Source: Pycnopodia helianthoides (Eukaryota; Echinodermata; Asteroidea; Forcipulatida; Asteriidae). From it: a DNA stretch of 64,000 nucleotides. The notes beneath the pieces are model-generated. The model did not search any database, had not been told where the DNA came from, and saw only the letters and a list, made by a program, of their open reading frames with translations. Position numbers and translations under genes: made by a program. Below, one piece after another: positions 39,201-44,619 of this stretch (the first letter of the stretch is position 1; every line of letters starts with the position of its first letter). The stretch spans positions 26,345,726 through 26,409,725 of the forward strand of contig CM063245.1 of NCBI GenBank assembly GCA_032158295.1, read 5' to 3'.

Positions 39201-42200
39201 ATACTTATATAGCGCACGTTCCGTCTTTCGACGCTCGCGGCGCTTTGGGAAAAGGGAAACGAATAAACAAATAACCAGACAAACATACAAAACCAAATTA
39301 GAGTACACCTATTGTTCAAATAAATAGGTTTTCAACCGAGTTTTAAAACTATCCAAGGAAGGTGATTGGCGAATTTCAATGGGGAGATCATTCCAATGTT
39401 TTGGGCCGAGGTATGAGAAGGAACGATTTCCCCATGAGCGTTTTATTCTGGGTACTTGAAGGGATAGTGTGTTTGATGAGCGAAGACTACGTGAAGGAGT
39501 GTACATTGTGAGGCTATTCTGTAAGTAGGCAGGGGCAGATGAATGAAGTGAATGATATACAAGTAATAAAATTTTAAAGGTAATGCGTTTCTCAACAGGA
39601 AGCCAATGGAGGGATTGAAGGATTGGTGTTATGTGTGAATATTTCTTTGTGTATGTAAGTAGTCTGGCTGCAGAATTCTGTAGACGTTGGAGCCTATTAA
39701 CTTCTTTTTGGGGGAGATTACCAAACAAAGAGTTAGAAAAGTCAATGTGAGATGAGATCAATGCATGAATCAAGGATTCAACAGCAGAGGGTGACAAATA
39801 CTTCCTAATGAAACTCAAATTGCGTAATTGAAATCGAACACTCTGTGATACATACGATATGTGGTTATTGAAAGTAAGATTAGCATAAAAAATAACACCA
39901 AGATTACGAGCAGTTTGGGCAGGTTTTACATAGCAATTTCCAATCCTAATTTGACACTTGTCATGATTGATCTTTGACAACATCTGTTTTGAACCAAACA
40001 ATACAAACTCTGATTTCCCGTCATTCAACTTCAAACCATAACTTTCCATCCATATTTTAACATCATCAAGACAAGACTCAAGTCTTGTGATTGTGTTAGA
40101 AAGGGCATTGGTAGATGGGGGAAATGAAACAAACAGTTGAATGTCATCTGCATAACAGTGGTAACTAATATTGTGTTTACAAAAAATATCCATTGTTTTT
40201 CCTACTGTTCCTACAAACACACAATACATAAAAGAAACATGTTGGACAAAACATTGAACGTGTCCAGACTTTTTCAAAAAGAGGAGGAGACAGGGCGCTA
40301 CTATTTTACTATTTTTTCCAATTTTTTTGCTATTTTTTCCAAGATGGCCGCCATGCTAAATATGGCTGATGCAATGTATGACAAAACAAAAGATTTGTAT
40401 CATTTAAGTCAAATTTTCCCTTTTTTTTTTTTCCTTTTCCTCTTTATTTTTTTTTAAATAGTAAAAAGTAAAAAAAAGGAGGCGGCGGCCAAAAAGGAGG
40501 CGGGCGGGGACGCTAAACATGTTTGTTTTTTTACTCGGCCTAAACTAACATGTTCCCACCCTTCCTTCATGGGGACCTTGAACATTGGACATTTAGTCAC
40601 ATTTGATTCACATCATTGAAACAAAAGCACAATTTCCTATGCAGGACGCGTTGTCATATTTAAAAGATGAAAGATGATGTTGCCAAATCTGAGAACGCTC
40701 TCACAATGTTTCCCCCATGCATAAAGGTACTATACAGGATTGGTAAGGATAAAAAAAATAATTGTTTAAATTTAGTTTGAAAGCTAGATCATGGCTAGAC
40801 TGATTATGAAGTTCATATGAGAACAATTTTTTGCTGTGATAAATTTCCCTCTGAAATTAAGTCATACATTAGAGAGAAAAAGTGTCTGAAATCCTAAACA
40901 ATAACCGAATTCAGTTGATTTTTTTCATTATTAAGACTGAAATTAAGGACAATGTGTTTACATGCTGAAAATTTTGGATGGTTTTTCACTGGATAAAACT
41001 CTCCTGACTCGCACAACGAATTACATGTTTCACCTGGGTTTTTAATTTCATATCTGGTTGATCCCACAAACATGAACACTGTCTGCGACTATTATTTGTC
41101 ACCTGCTAATCCTGTAGAATGCTTTTACCCCCTGTGGAGTACATTAGATGCTCAGCGTATGGCCGATCATGACACACTAAGAGGTCAATATTGTTTCATT
41201 TAGTGACACAGAAACTATGCTTTTAAGTTGAGTTGACAAATCAAACAGAGTAGAAGATCAACTTAATCAAGGTTGACCGCAGCACTGTGCTCGAATGTCA
41301 ACATGGTTTTAAAACAGTTTCTAAAAAAGTACAAATATTTCTAAATGTCCTTAACCACACGTCCATTTGTATTAAAATATATGAAATCTTAGCACATACT
41401 GCACTGTACATGGTTTATAAGTGGCAATGACATTGCATAAAGTTACAAGTAACCAACAATTGTTAAGTTGAAAAAAACTGTTTTGGGCAGGTGTTCAAAA
41501 CACCTACATTTGCTATCATTTCTTGTGCAATGTTCAACAAACTTGATGTCCTGAGATCCTATTTCTAGATCACTCTATTAGAATACAATGCTTGCCTCTC
41601 CATGCATAAAGTACGGTTCATGAAGTACTATGTAGGTCAGTCCAAATCAGAGTTATTTGTTAACAACTTAGATAAACAAAAATAGACCCAGAGGATGTGC
41701 AATGGATCATGGATCACGAGATTCAATTATACCTGGGTAGATCTACATGTATGCGGAACTATTTGGTGTCCAGGCTGTCACAAAGAGTTTTGATAATAAA
41801 ACTATTATTATATTTTATGACTTTTCAAAAGGAAAAGAAATGTTCAGGGGGTGTGGGGGTGGATCCCCGCCTATCCCTCCCCACCCCCCTCCCTTTTAAC
41901 AAAAGCATTGAGACTTGAAAATTGTAAATCTTTGGTATGGTACATCCCCGAGGTTGCAGGTTTAACTGCAATGCTAGAAACTTATTACATGTACTTTGTT
42001 CTGCACACAGAATGGCAATCTGACAGTCCACATAAATGATTTGTTAGGGACAGAAGATGATCTGATGTCTGAACACAGTGTCCGAGATAATGCTGAAACT
42101 AAAAACACTAAGTATGAACTGTGACACCTGAAGTGATCATCTGGGAGTGTTCTATTTCGTCGGTCGTGCCACGAACTGACGTATGGGTGAAAAAACACAA

Positions 42201-44065
42201 ATAAATTCATTACTGTTATCATTTTCAGCAAGTTTCAAAACCTAACAACACGTGTGGTTTTGTAATTACTCTAATTAGCATGACCGACGTATCATTAGAT
42301 TTACCATTTTGCATTTCCACGAAGTGAAGTATCCATGGGTGCACCAAACACGAGGCGTATAACTTCTACGTTTCTACGAAGTGACATATCTATTGACCTT
42401 ATTAGTTTAACGATTTCACAAAACAATGTATGCATTGATTTGTACACATCACTCTGTGTGCACTTCCTGTTTTTTCGTTTCACAAAATGACGTATTCAGG
42501 AATTTAGAACTCTTCAAAACAGTTGCAAGTTTAAAATTAAGTTCCAAAAATCTTCTTTAAAACTGCGCATTTTTTCCACCACCGACTAACAAATTTTCGC
42601 TGTGGTGCATTTGTTTGAGTCGCAACCGATGATATAAATCGAAAATAGAACACTTCAGGGGTCATCGATGGAGTCATAGTTTTAACCACTGACACTTGAA
42701 GTAAAAGCAGTCAATATGTTTTATAACAAAAGTACACTGGTCGTTACAGACAAATAAACAGTGCATTATTGCTATAGTTTGCACCGCTTTTTTCTTTAAA
42801 AAAATTATATTTGTATGAGATCTAAATTAATCTCAAGACAGAATGTATGTGTGACAGGTATATGTCACATATGCATAGGTCATGTGTTAACTTATATTAA
42901 TTGTTCTGTTTACAATGAAGCCTTGCGCTTAAGCTTTTTGTAAAGTAGCCCGCCGGGCCAGTAAACTGTGCATTTTACTTGCCCCCAGGAAGTTTTAGTA
43001 GCCCAGATTTTAAACAGGAATTGCCATTTAATGTAACGTTCTGATAATGTTAGTGTTAACGATCACAACCAGTTTAATGATCAAATGAAGTTATATTCAC
43101 ACACTCAATAACGATTAACACATTTTATACATTAATTATTCACATCTGAAAAGGAAGAAATAAGCATTTTAAACAAGTAGGTTGTAGTTTTTAGTAGCCC
43201 AAACGGCAAGTTGAGAAGTGGTGTTTACTAGCCCATAGCATGTTTTACTAGACAATGAACGCCCGGCTAGTGTTGGGCGAGCCCTGCAAATGCTCACAAA
43301 TTTTAATTTGACTAATATTTCTGTTAGGACAAAATCCCTAATTAAAAAGGCCTTCTTTGAAACTTGGCCTTCACAATATTTGCAATTAGAAGTAGAACAT
43401 TATTATGAGTATAAATAATCATGCACTTAGTTTGCTATTTGAATTATAATGTAGGCCTTAGACATCTGTGTAAAATGGCTTCAAAAAACAAGTCAATTCT
43501 ATTTATTTTATTTTTTTGTGAAAAATACATTGGGAATTTCACAAACTTTTAAAAACACATTAATATGTTAATGAACTTACGCTCTTCACACGACACATCC
43601 ACTCCTCGTAAAATCAGTAGTACAGCCAGCCTCCATTTTTGAACAATTTCCAAATTTTGTTCGTAGGTGTCATATTTATTCACCCGAAAAACGAAGTCCC
43701 GTCTGGATCGAAAGCCGCCATTTGCCACTGGCTTGTTGTAAGGATAAGAATGTAGACAAATAAATGCCGTTGTGTCATTTTTAGGTTTCTTGGTGGTTAT
43801 ATTTGTTAGGGAAAGTCTAGAGTTTTGGGCTGGGTATGTAGCCCCGGCTTCTTCCACATTCACACCCAACGACATCAGCAAGGCGTACGCTGCCGCTGAT
43901 CTGCGCTCGGCCATTACTGCCGTTGATCGCCTGGGTTTTCTCGTACACAAGCCGGTCAGGGTACAGAGTCAACGTAACTGATGTGCACTTTCCCGGGTAC
44001 AAAATGAAGTCATCTTGAAGCAGAAATATCTCTTCATCTCCACAATTCAGTTCCTCGGATGACAT
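9395..44065 (-). CDS. SPHK: Sphingosine kinase, five coding exons (complete apart from a frame break in exon 1)
   Basis: Sphingosine kinases phosphorylate sphingosine with ATP to give the lipid signal sphingosine-1-phosphate. Joining 44065-43581, 24089-23940, 15034-14940, 11834-11719 and 10394-9395 gives about 614 residues once one base is discounted in exon 1. The family blocks appear in order: an SPHK2-like N-terminal region (LADVVGC, then FICLHSYPY), the nucleotide-binding strand LLVLINPASG (about 174-183), the catalytic loop VVVAGDGLVYE (about 233-243), IIPAGSGNAL (about 264-273), WGIIADIDIESERFR (about 325-339), and a C-terminal part with PLPPDWVTVEGDF and ITVDGEVMEYGP (DGE about 584-586). 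A long low-similarity linker separates the last two blocks, as in vertebrate SPHK2 and unlike short SPHK1. All introns are GT-AG with matching phases. The start ATG has a favourable ACC before it. The kinase assignment is very secure; choosing between SPHK1 and SPHK2 names is not meaningful for an invertebrate gene. Confidence 0.93.
10617..11060. mobile_element. 444-bp inverted-repeat element in SPHK intron 4
   Basis: The left end CATATGTGACCTGATCTATC, continuing GAAATGAGGAAT, faces the right end ATTCCTCATTTCGACAGATC, continuing GGGTCACATATATG. The arms are about 33 bp with few mismatches. The interior is AT-rich and non-coding, so this is a non-autonomous DNA transposon. Confidence 0.75.
11061..11718. 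other. Rest of SPHK intron 4
   Basis: No gene or clear repeat; AT-rich with a TTTA run at 11583-11600. Confidence 0.5.
11719..11834 (-). CDS. SPHK: SPHK exon 4 (GSGNAL motif)
   Basis: Acceptor TTTCTCCAG, donor GTAAGA, phase 0 to phase 2. It encodes VLNGMMKHQDPQSVLKVPIG and IIPAGSGNALFAAVIAKL, the third conserved block (phosphate-binding GSGNA loop) of sphingosine kinases. It continues directly from the E of GDGLVYE, giving the usual family reading E-V-L-N-G. Confidence 0.94.
12095..12263. mobile_element. AGGCCTGAT MITE (good copy)
   Basis: Bounded by AGGCCTGAT and ATCAGGCCT, 169 bp apart. The inside reads GGCAAGGACACCAAGGAATT, TCCTTAGTAAAGGGCACCTC and ATGAGGAAATTGTAA. At least four other copies are in this window. 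Confidence 0.75.
12288..12449. mobile_element. 162-bp fold-back element
   Basis: Almost the whole length is one inverted repeat. The left arm begins GGGGTCGATTTCACAAAACT and the right arm ends AGTTTTGTGAAATCGACCCC. Inside, AACTTAGGACTAGTC and AATGCTAAGAGATAGGACTA are mirrored. The transcript would form a long hairpin. Confidence 0.9.
12450..13435. other. SPHK intron 3, no gene
   Basis: No coding signal. 13350-13432 is a diverged copy of 5801-5880 (ACCATGGTCAAA ... TGCAATATATAATCCAA). Confidence 0.45.
13436..13600 (-). repeat. tRNA-derived SINE fragment
   Basis: On the minus strand TCGGTGGTCTAGTGGTAAGA, then CGTCTGCTCGG, is the 5' half of a tRNA with a clear A box. It matches the head of the SINE at 22900-22972. 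The B box is not well preserved. Confidence 0.55.
14218..14601. mobile_element. TTAAAGGCACTGGACAC MITE, reverse copy
   Basis: The ends TTAAAGACACTGGACACCTT and GTGTCCAGTGCCTTTAA are inverted. The interior shares long blocks with 22393-22729 and 52026-52401 (ACACCCTTGTCACA, the palindrome CACGCGTGAGGTC, AGAAATTACTTCTTCCTCAA). The terminal TTAA suggests a TTAA target site. Confidence 0.85.
14645..14900. repeat. Dispersed repeat shared with 54290-54690
   Basis: ACGAGCCTCGAGGTGTGACG followed by TCAGATG, and the ACAGGCACCGGTCTGT block, are found inverted at 54290-54690 (CTGACGTCACACTTTGAGGC, GACCAGTGCCTGTCTTTGTC). No coding potential. Confidence 0.5.
14940..15034 (-). CDS. SPHK: SPHK exon 3 (catalytic GDG loop)
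   Basis: Acceptor CTACACAG, donor GTAAGT; enters in phase 1 and leaves in phase 0. It reads KQFQAMEMAATLDPNEWQG then IVVVAGDGLVYE. The GDG with the glutamate four residues later is the catalytic core of the family. Most animal sphingosine kinases have SGDGL followed by H or F before the Glu; here the serine is alanine and the His position is Tyr. No other coding ORF lies over this exon on the minus strand, and it is easy to miss because it is only 95 nt. Confidence 0.93.
15180..15270 (+). repeat. SINE-tail fragment
   Basis: AATACTGAGTATAGAGTGCA then TAACACACATCAGTATAC resembles the SINE bodies at 1-60 and 22985-23055. Confidence 0.45.
15351..15580. mobile_element. TTAA-flanked element with CCCTC ends (piggyBac-like MITE)
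   Basis: It begins TTAACCCTCCTACTATCAG and ends CAGCAAGAGGGTTAA. The ends are inverted and flanked by TTAA, as in piggyBac-type transposons (TTAA target, ends starting CCC). It is 230 bp long and non-coding. Related copies lie at 21894-22123 and 25311-25819. Confidence 0.75.
15581..16460. other. SPHK intron 2 segment, no gene
   Basis: AT-rich DNA with no coding frame or repeat family that I can name. Confidence 0.45.
16464..16695. repeat. 30-bp minisatellite, about 7-8 copies
   Basis: The unit CCCCTCTGGTGTCTATAAGA plus TGCCCATACG is repeated. Because 30 is a multiple of three, both strands stay open: the minus frame reads GVWASYRHQR again and again and the plus frame CPYAPLVSIR. These ORFs follow from the period and are not evidence of a gene. 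Confidence 0.92.
16966..17138. mobile_element. AGGCCTGAT MITE copy
   Basis: Ends ACCTGATAC and TATCAGGCCT; inner CCTTAGTAAAGTGCACCTCT and TTTCAAGGGGCACCAAGGCA. A partial duplicate of its right side (GGCAACGACCAGGTGGCATG) follows at 17140-17180. Confidence 0.7.
17181..17837. other. SPHK intron 2 segment, no gene
   Basis: AT-rich, with short T runs at 17262, 17293 and 17700. No recognised coding sequence. Confidence 0.45.
17838..18073. mobile_element. GGGCCCAATTTTCAT MITE
   Basis: It begins AGGGCCCAATTTTCATGC and ends AGCGCTATGAAGTTAGGCCCT, an imperfect inverted pair. The inside has CAGTAAGCACTGGAAGGTTA and CATTCGCTTACGGTTAGCAG, also found at 36480-36700 and 36870-37050. Confidence 0.7.
18066..18232. 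mobile_element. AGGCCTGAT MITE, abutting the previous element
   Basis: It starts AGGCCCTGATGC and carries AAGGGCAAGGGCATCAAGGC, CCTTGGTAAAGGGCACCTCT and GGGGCACCGAGGCAATGACC. Its right end has decayed to GTATCCCGTCTC. The two elements touch or overlap by a few bases. Confidence 0.65.
18400..18692 (+). pseudogene. CR1-like LINE 3' end, decayed
   Basis: CATGGCCTTTTCCATAGCCG, continuing with GCTCCCCTGATTATGGAATA, is a broken version of the CR1/Jockey-type reverse transcriptase C-terminus (pattern APxxWNxLPxxIRxxxSxxxFKxxLKTxLF). Here one base is missing in the Trp-Asn region, and CCTTCAAACGGGCTCTCAAG followed by ACCCACCTTTTCCCC gives the FKRALKTHLFP tail. The 3' end runs into TTATTATTACTATTA, as CR1 tails do. 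It is not functional. Confidence 0.7.
18885..19935. repeat. 23-bp minisatellite, about 45 copies
   Basis: The unit is TAGTCTGCCTCCTCATCAGC plus CAA or CTA. Variants alternate (CCAATAGTC against CCTATAGTC, CTGCC against CTACC), suggesting short higher-order blocks. The plus strand is pyrimidine-rich. It lies in SPHK intron 2. Confidence 0.95.
20350..20430 (+). repeat. tRNA-like SINE head
   Basis: AACTCAGCTGTCAGAGCAAG (A box) and GGGATTCAAATCCC (B box) are about 35 bp apart, as in a tRNA. The sequence after it is A-rich. No cloverleaf acceptor stem is convincing, so a SINE remnant is likelier than a gene. Confidence 0.5.
20591..20809. mobile_element. Long fold-back element with about 98-bp arms
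   Basis: The left arm 20591-20688 (TATGGAAAAGGTTTGCGTGA ... GACGTTTCGATC) and the right arm 20711-20809 (GATCGAAACGTCGAG ... GCAAACCTTTTCCATA) are almost perfect inverted copies around a 22-bp loop. Two ORFs on opposite strands therefore share the same peptide (FFSEPPQLNKRQVLHGCH). Confidence 0.92.
21390..21487. mobile_element. Partial AGGCCTGAT MITE
   Basis: TTAGTAAAGGCCACCTCTAT, GGGGCATCAAGGCAAAGACA and GTTAAGTATTAGACCTGAC match the family's right two thirds. A G run follows at 21498-21509. Confidence 0.55.
21792..22390 (+). repeat. tRNA-derived SINE, interrupted by an insertion
   Basis: The head 21792-21885 looks like a class II (Leu/Ser-type) tRNA: the ends GTGTC and GACAC pair, TTGGCCGAGCG is the A box and GGTTCGAGTCCC the B box. 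The body resumes after the insertion at 22124 with GACAACCATTATTGCTGGGT, then AAAGAACCCAGTGCACTTAT and AAACCATGACACAGTGCTGC. RNA polymerase III promoters of this kind drive SINE transcription. Confidence 0.8.
21894..22123. mobile_element. TTAA element inserted into the SINE
   Basis: The SINE is split exactly at TTAA (21894-21897 and 22120-22123). The element has the same body as 15351-15580 in the opposite orientation (TGCTGTCGACCATTCAATAC ... GACAGTAGGAGGGTTAA). Its left end has mutated from CCCTC to CTCTC. Confidence 0.82.
22393..22729. mobile_element. TTAAAGGCACTGGACAC MITE
   Basis: Begins TTAAAGGCACTGGACACTAT and ends AAAGGTGTACAGTGTCTTCA. The interior GACAAGGGTGTTTTTTCTTC and CATATGTTGAGATACACCAA are the same as in the other copies. 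It lacks the central CACGCGTG palindrome, so it is slightly deleted. Confidence 0.82.
22900..23090 (+). repeat. tRNA-derived SINE (second family)
   Basis: The head 22900-22972 has GGTGGTCTAGTGGTTAAGAT (A box), GGGTTGAAATCCC (B box) and pairing ends CTTGG/CCAAG. The body CAGAGAAAGTACTGAGTCTA, ATCACACATTGGTGTATGG recurs at 1-60. It may be a decayed tRNA gene copy with a SINE tail. Confidence 0.72.
23091..23939. other. SPHK intron 2 end, GGGTGTCC motif repeats
   Basis: No gene. At 23728-23850, GGGTGTCCAAA occurs four or five times at irregular spacing, ending in GACACCCAGACACCCC, so a local hairpin is possible. Confidence 0.5.
23940..24089 (-). CDS. SPHK: SPHK exon 2 (first diacylglycerol-kinase-type motif)
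   Basis: Acceptor TTCTTCTAG, donor GTAAAC, phase 1 at both ends. It encodes the start of the lipid-kinase fold: KLLVLINPASGRRKGKQIF followed by MPIFRDAELDYKMVVT. The NPxSG turn is the nucleotide-binding signature shared by sphingosine, ceramide and diacylglycerol kinases. A codon split across the junction with exon 1 gives His and the one with exon 3 gives Asp. Confidence 0.95.
24223..24264. repeat. (AAAT)n microsatellite
   Basis: About ten AAAT units, just inside SPHK intron 1 (minus strand). Confidence 0.95.
24265..25310. other. SPHK intron 1 segment, no gene
   Basis: AT-rich, with a poly-A run at 24873-24893. No coding frame or recognised repeat. Confidence 0.45.
25311..25819. mobile_element. 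Tandem TTAACCCTC elements
   Basis: Three partial copies lie head to tail, each with CTGACCATTCAATACCATTC, then TATGCCAGCCTGCAATATGA and TACCATGAGG. They are separated by TTTAACCCTCTTGCTGTCTG at about 25446 and 25580. The last copy ends GTAGGAGGGTTAA like the others. The GTACACAGTACACTGTGCAC block in the middle has also been duplicated. Confidence 0.72.
26178..26445 (-). pseudogene. CR1-like LINE 3' end fragment
   Basis: On the minus strand the sequence reads APRLWNRLPHQIRSAESLAV then FKKHLKTFLFND and a stop (TGA at 26308-26306). This is the hallmark C-terminus of CR1/Jockey-group reverse transcriptases. The tail continues AAAGCGCTGTGGTACC and ends in TTATTATTATTATTATTA, the expected simple-repeat 3' end. 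Everything upstream is missing (5' truncation). Confidence 0.85.
26434..26690. repeat. CATGTTTAGC element next to the LINE fragment
   Basis: It starts AAAACATGTTTAGCCTCCTG and ends GGCGGGCGGGGACGCTAGCA then TGTTTTTAATTATTGGCC. The right end matches the element at 40480-40546 (GGCGGGCGGGGACGCTAAAC). It is A/T- and G-rich inside, with no coding. Confidence 0.55.
26899..27372. repeat. 34-bp minisatellite, about 14 copies
   Basis: The unit GAACTTGAGCTGCAGTTGGT plus CTGGTACACAGAAT is repeated with few changes (TAC/CAC in some copies). A 34-nt unit walks through all three frames every 102 nt, and none of the three minus-strand frames contains a stop, so ORFs of 184, 184 and 234 residues overlap. 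All three read the same peptide cycle (QTNCSSSSFCVPDQLQLKFI and so on) shifted in register. Confidence 0.95.
27373..29018. other. SPHK intron 1 segment, no gene
   Basis: It contains ACATGTACATGTACATG near 28168, and a 28200-28400 stretch whose ends (GGGGGGCAGAGGGG and CCCCCCTGCCCCCC) are inverted. Nothing has coding features. Confidence 0.45.
29019..29168. mobile_element. 150-bp MITE whose ends contain CTCF-like motifs
   Basis: The ends, CAATGGGGAAACTTTTGGAA then CACTAGGTGGCAGCAGAC, and GTCTGCTGCCATCTAGTG then TTCAAAAGTCTCCCATTG, are inverted copies of about 38 bp. The motif ACACTAGGTGGCAGC at 29038-29052 and its mirror at 29137-29151 match the published CTCF core (CCASYAGRKGGCRS) except at the first base. 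Confidence 0.8.
29592..29992. mobile_element. AAAGGAACATTACAG MITE (copy 1)
   Basis: The left end AAAGGAACATTACAGAATTG and right end CAATTCTGTAATGTTCCTTT are perfect inverted repeats. The interior has GTTTATCGCTCAGTGAGCG and GTGACCCAGATGGCCGATCG. It is nearly identical to 45724-46108. Confidence 0.9.
30600..30830. repeat. Local direct duplication, about 110 bp
   Basis: AACAAGCAGAATA, GATTCACATTAAT, AGAAATTTTG and GTTTGTGTGTAATTTCATGA occur at 30602-30700 and again at 30712-30810 with small differences. Confidence 0.8.
31255..31475 (+). repeat. Dispersed repeat, copy A
   Basis: About 210 bp sharing CACAGTCAGCCATTTGC, GACAGCAGTGAATAGAAGCA and AATGTAATGACACTTTCATC with 53640-53850 in the same orientation. 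It contains no coding frame. Confidence 0.8.
31476..32190. other. SPHK intron 1 segment, (AC)n tract, no gene
   Basis: C run and CACACACA at 31637-31671. No supported exon; the ORF at 31553-31927 lies over this simple repeat and has no family features. Confidence 0.5.
32191..32374. mobile_element. AGGCCTGAT MITE copy
   Basis: Ends TCAGGCCTGTATG and ATTATCAGACCTGA; inner CCTTGGTAAAGGGCACC, ATGAGGAAATTGTAAATTTC and GGCAATGACCAGGGGGCAT. Confidence 0.72.
32605..32695. repeat. GC-rich inverted segment
   Basis: CTGCTCTCGCGACTACGG faces TCTCGCGGGAGAGCAG, then CTTGCGAGAGCAG repeats the theme. It stands out from the AT-rich surroundings and may be a small element or a regulatory patch. Confidence 0.5.
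33104..33117 (+). promoter_or_regulatory. CTCF-like motif
   Basis: CCAATAGAGGGCGC fits the CTCF core CCASYAGRKGGCRS with one mismatch (A for S). This is motif matching only; binding is not shown. Confidence 0.3.
33389..33722. repeat. Direct duplication, two copies of about 165 bp
   Basis: TTGAGGGCAAATGATTGACT, ATGGAACCTCTCACTTTCAA and AGACTTGCACACTAGTCATG appear at 33389 and again at 33548 in the same order, with small indels. Confidence 0.85.
34097..34380. mobile_element. CATAGAGTTATATA MITE
   Basis: Left end CATAGAGTTATATATAAGAA then CTAGAGGGCGCACT; right end AGTGCACCCTCTAG then TTCTTCTATATAACTCTATG. 284 bp with arms of about 36 bp. The interior is GC-richer than the flanks (GCGCGACGAGTCGCG). 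Confidence 0.85.
35012..35187. repeat. 40-bp minisatellite, about 4-5 copies in an 80-bp alternation
   Basis: The unit GGCAAGTAAGGGGCGTGGCT plus ACCTGCATGGTTGTAGTGCA alternates with a version having GTGGGCTTGG in place of AGGGGCGTGG. Confidence 0.92.
35491..35665. mobile_element. Fold-back element with nested inner hairpin
   Basis: The outer arms AGGGCAAGTTCGGGTGGGCG plus ACTAGAGTGACT are mirrored at 35633-35663. The inner arms ATTGACTAGATCGACCATGC and GCATGGTCGATCGAGTCAAT are mirrored around a CAGTGCA-like centre. Confidence 0.85.
36515..37213. repeat. 348-bp tandem duplication
   Basis: 36515-36862 and 36863-37213 are nearly identical (from ACGAACAGGCACACTAACCT to TGTAATATCTCCAATAAAAA), implying a recent event. 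Each copy contains MITE-derived text (GCAGCGCTATGAAGTTGACC) and the same 65-residue ORF, which carries no domain. Confidence 0.92.
37536..37921. mobile_element. TTAACCCTAA-bounded element filled with CCTTCAAAATCCT repeats
   Basis: The ends are TTAACCCTAACAG and CTTTAGGGTTAA. Inside, GCCCAAATCCTTC, CCTTCAAAATCC and CCTTCGAAATCC recur in degenerate form at least eight times. TTAA plus a CCCTA terminus is piggyBac-like. Confidence 0.6.
38386..38930. repeat. Tandem repeat of about 150-194 bp, three copies
   Basis: The landmark GACGAGC occurs at about 38392, 38542 and 38736. Each unit contains CCAGACAGCCTTGCAAAAAG, TACCTACTCCTTGCTATG and the small palindrome GTACACATTAATGTGTAC. The middle unit has an insertion with ACACGTACATGTACCCCC. 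Confidence 0.88.
39057..40546. mobile_element. Inverted-end element carrying a nested LINE fragment
   Basis: Left GGCCTGGGAGTAAAAAAAGA then AACATGTTTA; right TAAACATGTTTGTTTTTTTA then CTCGGCC. TTCAAGATGGCCGCCAT (39148) and TCCAAGATGGCCGCCAT (40338) lie on either side of the LINE insertion. The LINE piece accounts for about 1 kb of the length. Confidence 0.6.
39183..40277 (-). pseudogene. CR1-like reverse transcriptase, 5'-truncated
   Basis: The minus frame 40277-39309 is open for about 300 residues. It holds the catalytic YADDIQLF box (residues about 42-49), GLKLNDGKSEFVLFG, LGVIFYANLTFNNHIS, LQNSAARLL, then the family tail GPKHWNDLPIEIRQSPSLDS and FKTRLKTYLFEQ before the stop. This order (palm, thumb, then the conserved WNDLP tail) is standard for CR1/Jockey-clade non-LTR retrotransposons. 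The first domains (endonuclease and fingers) are absent. The 3' tail ends at the (AAT)n at about 39183-39196. The open frame implies a fairly young insertion, but it cannot be autonomous. Confidence 0.92.
40722..41128. mobile_element. Diverged AAAGGAACATTACAG-type MITE
   Basis: The ends TAAAGGTACTATACAGGATT then GGTAAGG, and CTAATCCTGTAGAATGC then TTTTA, are imperfect inverted copies. The size and end pattern follow the copies at 29592 and 45724, but the inside is divergent. Confidence 0.6.
41129..42923. other. SPHK intron 1 segment, no gene
   Basis: AT-rich. A G/C-rich patch at 41846-41893 reads CCTATCCCTCCCCACCCCC. No exon-like match to either gene. Confidence 0.45.
42924..43290. repeat. 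Dispersed repeat, copy 1 (inverted relative to 50107-50462)
   Basis: It reads TTGCGCTTAAGCTTTTTGTA, AGTAGCCCGCCGGGCCAGTA, TTGCCCCCAGGAAGTTTTAG to TGGGCGAGCCCTG. The reverse complement is found in WD40 intron 4 with about 90 percent agreement by eye. The small palindrome GCCCGCCGGGC sits near one end. Confidence 0.88.
43581..44065 (-). CDS. SPHK: SPHK exon 1 (start codon; contains a +1 frame break)
   Basis: It starts at the ATG at 44065-44063 in the context ACCATGT and ends in GAGC before the donor GTAAGT (phase 1). The upstream frame reads MSSEELNC... to VRLADVVGCECGRSRG and then meets a stop near 43817. The family match resumes in the next frame with SLTNITTKKPKNDTTAF and FICLHSYPYNK. The overlap of the two frames is near 43805-43870 and includes a CCCC run (plus strand 43842-43845); removing one base there restores one frame. 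The total spliced length is 1846 nt, exactly one more than a multiple of three, which agrees. A sequencing or assembly error is the likeliest cause. A very small intron or a real inactivating allele is possible. Confidence 0.88.
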
Positions 44066-44619
44066 GGTTCCTTTCTACGTCTTCCCCTGCTACCGATACT
44101 CCCACTTTTTCGCGTGGATTTTAATCTAAAATCGGCATAGACTTTGCTCTCTTTTGGTCGACGTTTTCTGTTGATAGGGTTGGCACGTGAGCTTTGGTTG
44201 TAAACGGGATGTACATACATGTACATGTACATACTCGCCGTGTGTTTGTGTGCCCTCGTACACACACAGTACACAGAGTAATGTACGTGGTTAAGTTGGA
44301 GTTGTGTTTTTGTTGTTGTTGACGTCATGTATCTTGTGCTGTGCTGTTTGAGTGTTAGTAATTGTGAATGAAATATTCATGAGATGGCGGCTCAGCCATT
44401 AATACAAAAATATATAACCCGCTTTATATCTAAGTGTACTGTGGAAACAAACAAACCGAATGTCATTTTTATAGATACAACTTTATAACAGAAAAACGTT
44501 GTTGAATGGTGAAAGTTGAAACAGAAAATACATTTATGAGTACATTTTCACTTCCGTGTGTGTGTTCCCTGCTCTCCTTTCCCCTTGTCGTGACCATAGA
44601 GCAATGGTGTGACACAGCA
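44066..44619. promoter_or_regulatory. 5' flank of SPHK, probable promoter and 5' UTR
   Basis: No TATA box is evident on the minus strand close to the start codon. There are ACATGTACATGTACATAC repeats at 44215-44233 and an ACACACAGTACACAGAG tract. Nothing here proves a start site. It is labelled from position between the two divergent genes. Confidence 0.3.

Noticed and set aside
39309..40277. The reverse transcriptase ORF as a host gene
   Set aside because: It has the YADD box and CR1-like tail, is truncated at the 5' side and ends in a simple-repeat tail: a LINE copy.
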